Shown here: positions 6,080 through 8,605 of the stretch, in pieces | How positions within the stretch are numbered: position 1 is the stretch's first letter | How the letters are laid out: each line of letters opens with the position of its first letter | Assembly (NCBI GenBank): GCA_023228765.1 | Contig: JALOAM010000135.1 | Coordinates: forward strand, 1-8,605 | Reading direction: 5' to 3' | Source: Dehalococcoidia bacterium | Lineage (GTDB): Bacteria > Chloroflexota > Dehalococcoidia > UBA2979 | Length of the DNA stretch: 8,605 nt | The notes under the pieces: model-generated | The model's input: only the letters and a program-made list of their open reading frames with translations | Database searches by the model: none | What the model was told of the DNA's origin: nothing | Translations under genes and position numbers: made by a program

Positions 6080-6433
6080 CTATTGGGCGATGACTACCGA
6101 GTCGATGTTCGTGAAGACGTGCTCCTTCCGGCTCGCTTCGTCCACGGCCGTCACGACCGTGCGGTTCTGCACACTCACCACCAGCGCCAGCTCGTCCAGC
6201 AGGATCAGGGAGTCCTTCGACCCCTTCTCCGCCGCCTGACCCACGGCCCGCTCGAGGCGTTCCATCCGCGCGGCGTCCATGTCCATCCCGCGCTGCTCCA
6301 GCCGCTTCGTCGCGTGCTTGGAGAAGTGCAGTCCGAACGCCTCCGCCGGCGCAGCCGGCGCGGACGTCGAGGTGCCCCCGAACGGTTGAGGTCCACCAGG
6401 GCCAGCGGCCCCGACCCCGGAGATGCCGGCCAT
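6080..6433 (-). CDS. Flagellar operon protein, TIGR02530 / Flg_new type
   Basis: The protein has 117 residues. After a Gly/Ala/Pro-rich start (1-33) comes the conserved core (about 35-117): LHFSKHATKRLEQRGM, a helix with LERAVGQAAEKGSKDSLIL, then ALVVSVQNRTVVTAVDEA and the ending VFTNIDSVVIAQ. The 'FSKHA...RLxxRG', 'KGxKxSLIL', 'VSVxNRTVVTA' and 'VFTNIDS' words are those of the TIGR02530 flagellar operon proteins, usually found between flgD and flgE, exactly as here. The molecular role is not established as far as I know; hook assembly or regulation is inferred from position. It is cytoplasmic or exported without a Sec signal. The ATG overlaps the flgD stop by one base (TAATG), and a GAGG at 6444-6441, seven bases before the ATG inside the end of flgD, serves as ribosome binding site. 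Translation is therefore likely coupled to FlgD. Confidence 0.9.
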   Translation of the reverse strand: MAGISGVGAAGPGGPQPFGGTSTSAPAAPAEAFGLHFSKHATKRLEQRGMDMDAARMERLERAVGQAAEKGSKDSLILLDELALVVSVQNRTVVTAVDEASRKEHVFTNIDSVVIAQ

Positions 6434-7074
6434 TAGCCGACCTCGCCCGGGGTGTCGGTGCCGGCGTCAGCGCCGGGATCGGTCGTGCCCTCGGATCCGG
6501 TGCTGTCTGTACCGGCGTCGCTGCTCGCCTCGGGCGTGCCGGCTCCGGCGCCGGACGCGGCGTCCGAGGTACCAGTAGTGCCGGTGGCCTCGGGCGCTGT
6601 CGCGGCCTCCGGCGCCACGGGCGCCTCGACGCCGACGATGTACTTGATCGGGACCAGCAGGCCGCTGTCGAGCTGGACGACGGCACCGTTGGTGTCATCG
6701 AACGAGACACGCGCGACCGTGCCCGTGACCACCTGGGGCGGCTTGGGGAGCTCCCCGGTCTTGGTCTCCAGGGGGACCTCCGCGGTCACGGAGCGCCCGA
6801 GGAGGCTCGCGGACTGCGAGAGGCTGCTGACCTCCGCGAGGAGGTTGATCGCCTTGGTCATGGTCTGCATGGCATCCAGCGACTGGAACTGCACCAGCTG
6901 CTGGAAGTAGTTCTCCACGCCCCCCTCGGAGTCCAGGGGGTTCTGACCGCGGATCTGCTCGATCATGATCTTGAGGAAGTCCTGCTGAGTCATCTCAGCA
7001 CCGACGGTGCGCTGATCCACCGGGACCAGGTCCGCCAGGCTCGTCTTCCCCACGTTGCTGATGTCGCTCACCAT
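6433..7074 (-). CDS. flgD: Flagellar hook capping protein FlgD with acidic low-complexity tail
   Basis: The protein has 213 residues. FlgD caps the growing hook and guides FlgE subunits into place, then is replaced by junction proteins. The N-terminal FlgD domain spans about 28-78 (MTQQDFLKIMIEQIRGQNPL and then the FQQLVQFQSLDAMQTM stretch), corresponding to the family's F-L-x-L-L-x-x-Q-L-x-x-Q-D-P core and its Q-F-S-x-L-E-Q-M motif. A compact beta segment follows (92-149: LLGRSV, VVTGTVARVSF, AVVQLDSGLLVPIKYIVGV). The C-terminal Ig-like/tudor-like part is thus reduced, as in some Gram-positive-type FlgDs. Residues 151-213 are a tail of Ala, Thr, Gly, Ser, Pro, Asp and Glu with no Lys, Arg, His or aromatic residue, probably disordered. 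An AGGAG at 7086-7082 lies seven bases before the ATG and overlaps the fliK stop codon, so the two genes are tightly linked. Confidence 0.93.
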   Translation of the reverse strand: MVSDISNVGKTSLADLVPVDQRTVGAEMTQQDFLKIMIEQIRGQNPLDSEGGVENYFQQLVQFQSLDAMQTMTKAINLLAEVSSLSQSASLLGRSVTAEVPLETKTGELPKPPQVVTGTVARVSFDDTNGAVVQLDSGLLVPIKYIVGVEAPVAPEAATAPEATGTTGTSDAASGAGAGTPEASSDAGTDSTGSEGTTDPGADAGTDTPGEVG

Positions 7075-7081
7075 CGCGTCG

Positions 7082-7086
7082 CTCCT
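7082..7086 (-). promoter_or_regulatory. Strong ribosome binding site for flgD overlapping the fliK stop
   Basis: AGGAG on the minus strand lies seven bases before the flgD ATG. It shares two bases with the TAG stop codon of fliK, so ribosomes ending fliK are placed directly on the flgD start region. Confidence 0.75.
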
Positions 7087-8605
7087 ACGCCAGCAGGTCC
7101 ACGGAGCCCGACGGCCCGTCTGCTGCTCGCCCCGAACCGTCCGAGATCCTCGATGGCTCTGTGCGCGATCCGGAGTCGCTGGTGCCCGTCACGCCTCCGA
7201 GGCCCGCGACCGGAGACCACTCCGGAGCGTCCTCCGTCCAGCCGGACTGCTGTTGACCCCCGGGGTGCTGGCCGCCCCTCGTGGTGTCCAGGCTGCCGCG
7301 GCCCGTGTCGGCCGAGCGCACCTCCAGCCGGTCGACGCGCAGCTCGCGCGCCTCCAGCGCCTGGTGGAGCCCGGGCATCGACCGGTCGAGGAGGTCACGC
7401 GCGCCGGCCTGCGCCGCCTCCACGGTGATGCGGAGGCCGTGTTCGCCGCGCGTGATGTTGATATCCAGGTGCCCCAGGTCCGGCGGGTTCAGGACCAGCC
7501 GGATCTCGGAGTCCCCGGTGATCGAGGCCATGCGGACGATGTCCGCGACCTCGGCCTGCATGGAGGCTGCATCCACGGTCCGCGGTTCGGCGACGGTGAC
7601 CACGCGTACGTCCCTCGCGGGCTGCGAGGTCGAGGCCTGGGCCGCTGCGGCCTGCGCGTCCGCCGAGGCGTCCACCCCCGCCACGTCAGTCGCGGACGGC
7701 TGCGGCAGTATCAGCTCGACGCCGGTGTCGCCCTCGCCTCCGTCCGAGGACCGCTCGCGCGTCTCGGTGTTCGTGGCGCCGGTCTCCGCCACGGTCGTGG
7801 CGGCCACCTCGGCGGCTCCGGCGTCACTCGCAGCGGTCGCCGTAGCCGGCTGCACCGGGGCGAGGTCGACCGGCAGGTCCGAGGACGGCGCGGGTACGTC
7901 CGGCGTTGCTGCTCCGGTCGGAGCGCTCTCCGCGAGGATTGCCTCCGCTTCCGCGACAGCCGTGCCCGTGTCAGGTGACGCGTCGAGGTCAGCAGGTACC
8001 TCGGGCGCCTCCGTCAGGGCGGAGCCCGCCAGCGGTGCGGCCTGTCCGAGGAGCTCGGCGGTCGCGTCCGCGGCACCCGACACGGCGCCCTCGATGCGCT
8101 GGAGCAACGCGACGAGGTCATCCGGGAGCGCCGTCGTGGCGTCCGGTGTGACCTGCGGCTGCTGCCCCATCACGAGGTAGGCCATCAGTGCCTCCAGGAC
8201 ATCGGCGGTGGCGTCGAGCGCCGTCGCGTCAGTCTGGTTTTCAGATCCTCCCGCCTCCGCGAGGCGGTCCAGCAGGAGGTTGGTCGTCGGTTCGTCTGTC
8301 GCGTCGGTGGGCGCGCCCTCCTCGGTGAGTCCCTGCGCCAGCGCCAGCAGGCGGGCGAGGAGCTCATCAGCCGTGGGTGCGTCCTCCGTCGTCGGTGCGC
8401 CACCCGTGGGCGGCATCGTGGTTGCTGTCGTTGTCGGGCTCGGTGTCTCGTCGCCGCCCTGCGTGGCCGCGTCCGCCGGAGGTGCCTCCGACTGCTTCGC
8501 GGTCTCCAGTTGTGCTGCGAACGTCTCCCGGGAGTCCTGCTCGCCGCCCGAAGCCTTCGAGGTCCTCGATGCGGGTGCTTGGTCGACTCTCGGTGGTGGG
8601 CGCGT
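7085..8605 (-). CDS. fliK: Flagellar hook-length control protein FliK (N-terminus outside window)
   Basis: The frame is open from the right edge to the TAG at 7087-7085, giving 506 residues. An internal ATG at 8416 exists, but the frame continues upstream without stops for 63 more codons in similar composition (EQDSRETFAAQLETAKQSE), so the true start lies outside the window. FliK is the secreted ruler that measures the hook and switches the export gate from hook to filament substrates. Most of the protein is Ala/Thr/Asp/Glu/Pro-rich and low in complexity, as in other FliKs. The conserved C-terminal hook-length domain is at about 348-429, with the diagnostic EIRLVLNPPDLGHLDINITR (residues 367-386) and a following amphipathic helix (AGARDLLDRSMPGLHQALEA). 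A Gly/Ser-rich extension of about 75 residues follows. Only two lysines occur, both within the first 40 residues of the visible part, and no cysteine. It is the first visible gene of the operon, 10 bases before flgD. Confidence 0.9.
   Translation of the reverse strand, partial: TRPPPRVDQAPASRTSKASGGEQDSRETFAAQLETAKQSEAPPADAATQGGDETPSPTTTATTMPPTGGAPTTEDAPTADELLARLLALAQGLTEEGAPTDATDEPTTNLLLDRLAEAGGSENQTDATALDATADVLEALMAYLVMGQQPQVTPDATTALPDDLVALLQRIEGAVSGAADATAELLGQAAPLAGSALTEAPEVPADLDASPDTGTAVAEAEAILAESAPTGAATPDVPAPSSDLPVDLAPVQPATATAASDAGAAEVAATTVAETGATNTETRERSSDGGEGDTGVELILPQPSATDVAGVDASADAQAAAAQASTSQPARDVRVVTVAEPRTVDAASMQAEVADIVRMASITGDSEIRLVLNPPDLGHLDINITRGEHGLRITVEAAQAGARDLLDRSMPGLHQALEARELRVDRLEVRSADTGRGSLDTTRGGQHPGGQQQSGWTEDAPEWSPVAGLGGVTGTSDSGSRTEPSRISDGSGRAADGPSGSVDLLA

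Noticed and set aside
5994..6710. 238-codon minus-strand frame overlapping flgD and the TIGR02530-type gene
   Set aside because: Both overlapped genes have strong family matches and ribosome binding sites; this frame is Arg/Pro/Ala-rich and without motifs.
7281..8180. 299-codon plus-strand frame opposite fliK, Ser/Ala-rich
   Set aside because: Mirror of the Ala/Thr-rich repetitive codons of fliK. No start context or motif supports it.
8414..8416. ATG at 8416 as the fliK start
   Set aside because: The frame is open to the window edge with FliK-like composition, and no ribosome binding site precedes this ATG.

Overview
The window is high-GC bacterial DNA with eight protein-coding genes packed almost end to end. 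No RNA genes, insertion sequences, CRISPR arrays or gaps above 300 bases were found. The flagellar genes show a motile bacterium. The layout (fliK, flgD, the small TIGR02530-type 'flagellar operon protein', flgE) is one I associate with Firmicutes-, Actinobacteriota- or Chloroflexota-like flagellar clusters rather than enterics. The GC content and the cyclic-nucleotide-fold/DUF2225 fusion would fit a high-GC Chloroflexota or Actinobacteriota member, but the sequence does not settle the phylum.

Left part, plus strand (1-1795): the C-terminal third of a fumarylacetoacetate-hydrolase (FAH) family enzyme runs in from outside the window. After an 18-base gap comes a 489-residue protein made of two nitrilase-fold domains. 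It contains no lysine at all and no cysteine at the nucleophile position of either domain, so it looks like a double pseudoenzyme.

Middle part, minus strand (1818-4470), convergent with the first pair: a three-gene unit transcribed right to left. It encodes (i) a cyclic-nucleotide-binding-fold domain fused to a DUF2225 metal-site domain and an alpha-helical repeat tail, (ii) a membrane-anchored beta-propeller protein whose start overlaps the previous stop (TGATG), and (iii) a small cysteine-rich protein with two copies of a C-x2-C-x4-C-x2-H module. No function is known for the set. The likely ligand contacts of the cyclic-nucleotide fold and one expected DUF2225 cysteine are substituted.

Right part, minus strand (4651-8605): a flagellar hook-assembly operon, fliK (cut by the right edge), flgD, TIGR02530-type gene, flgE. 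These encode the hook-length ruler, the hook cap, an uncharacterised conserved partner and the hook subunit. The first three are tightly coupled (10-base gap, then a TAATG overlap). flgE is separated by 169 bases holding a strong inverted repeat. A second inverted repeat follows flgE and probably marks the operon's end. FlgD carries an unusual uncharged/acidic tail, and FliK is almost free of lysine.
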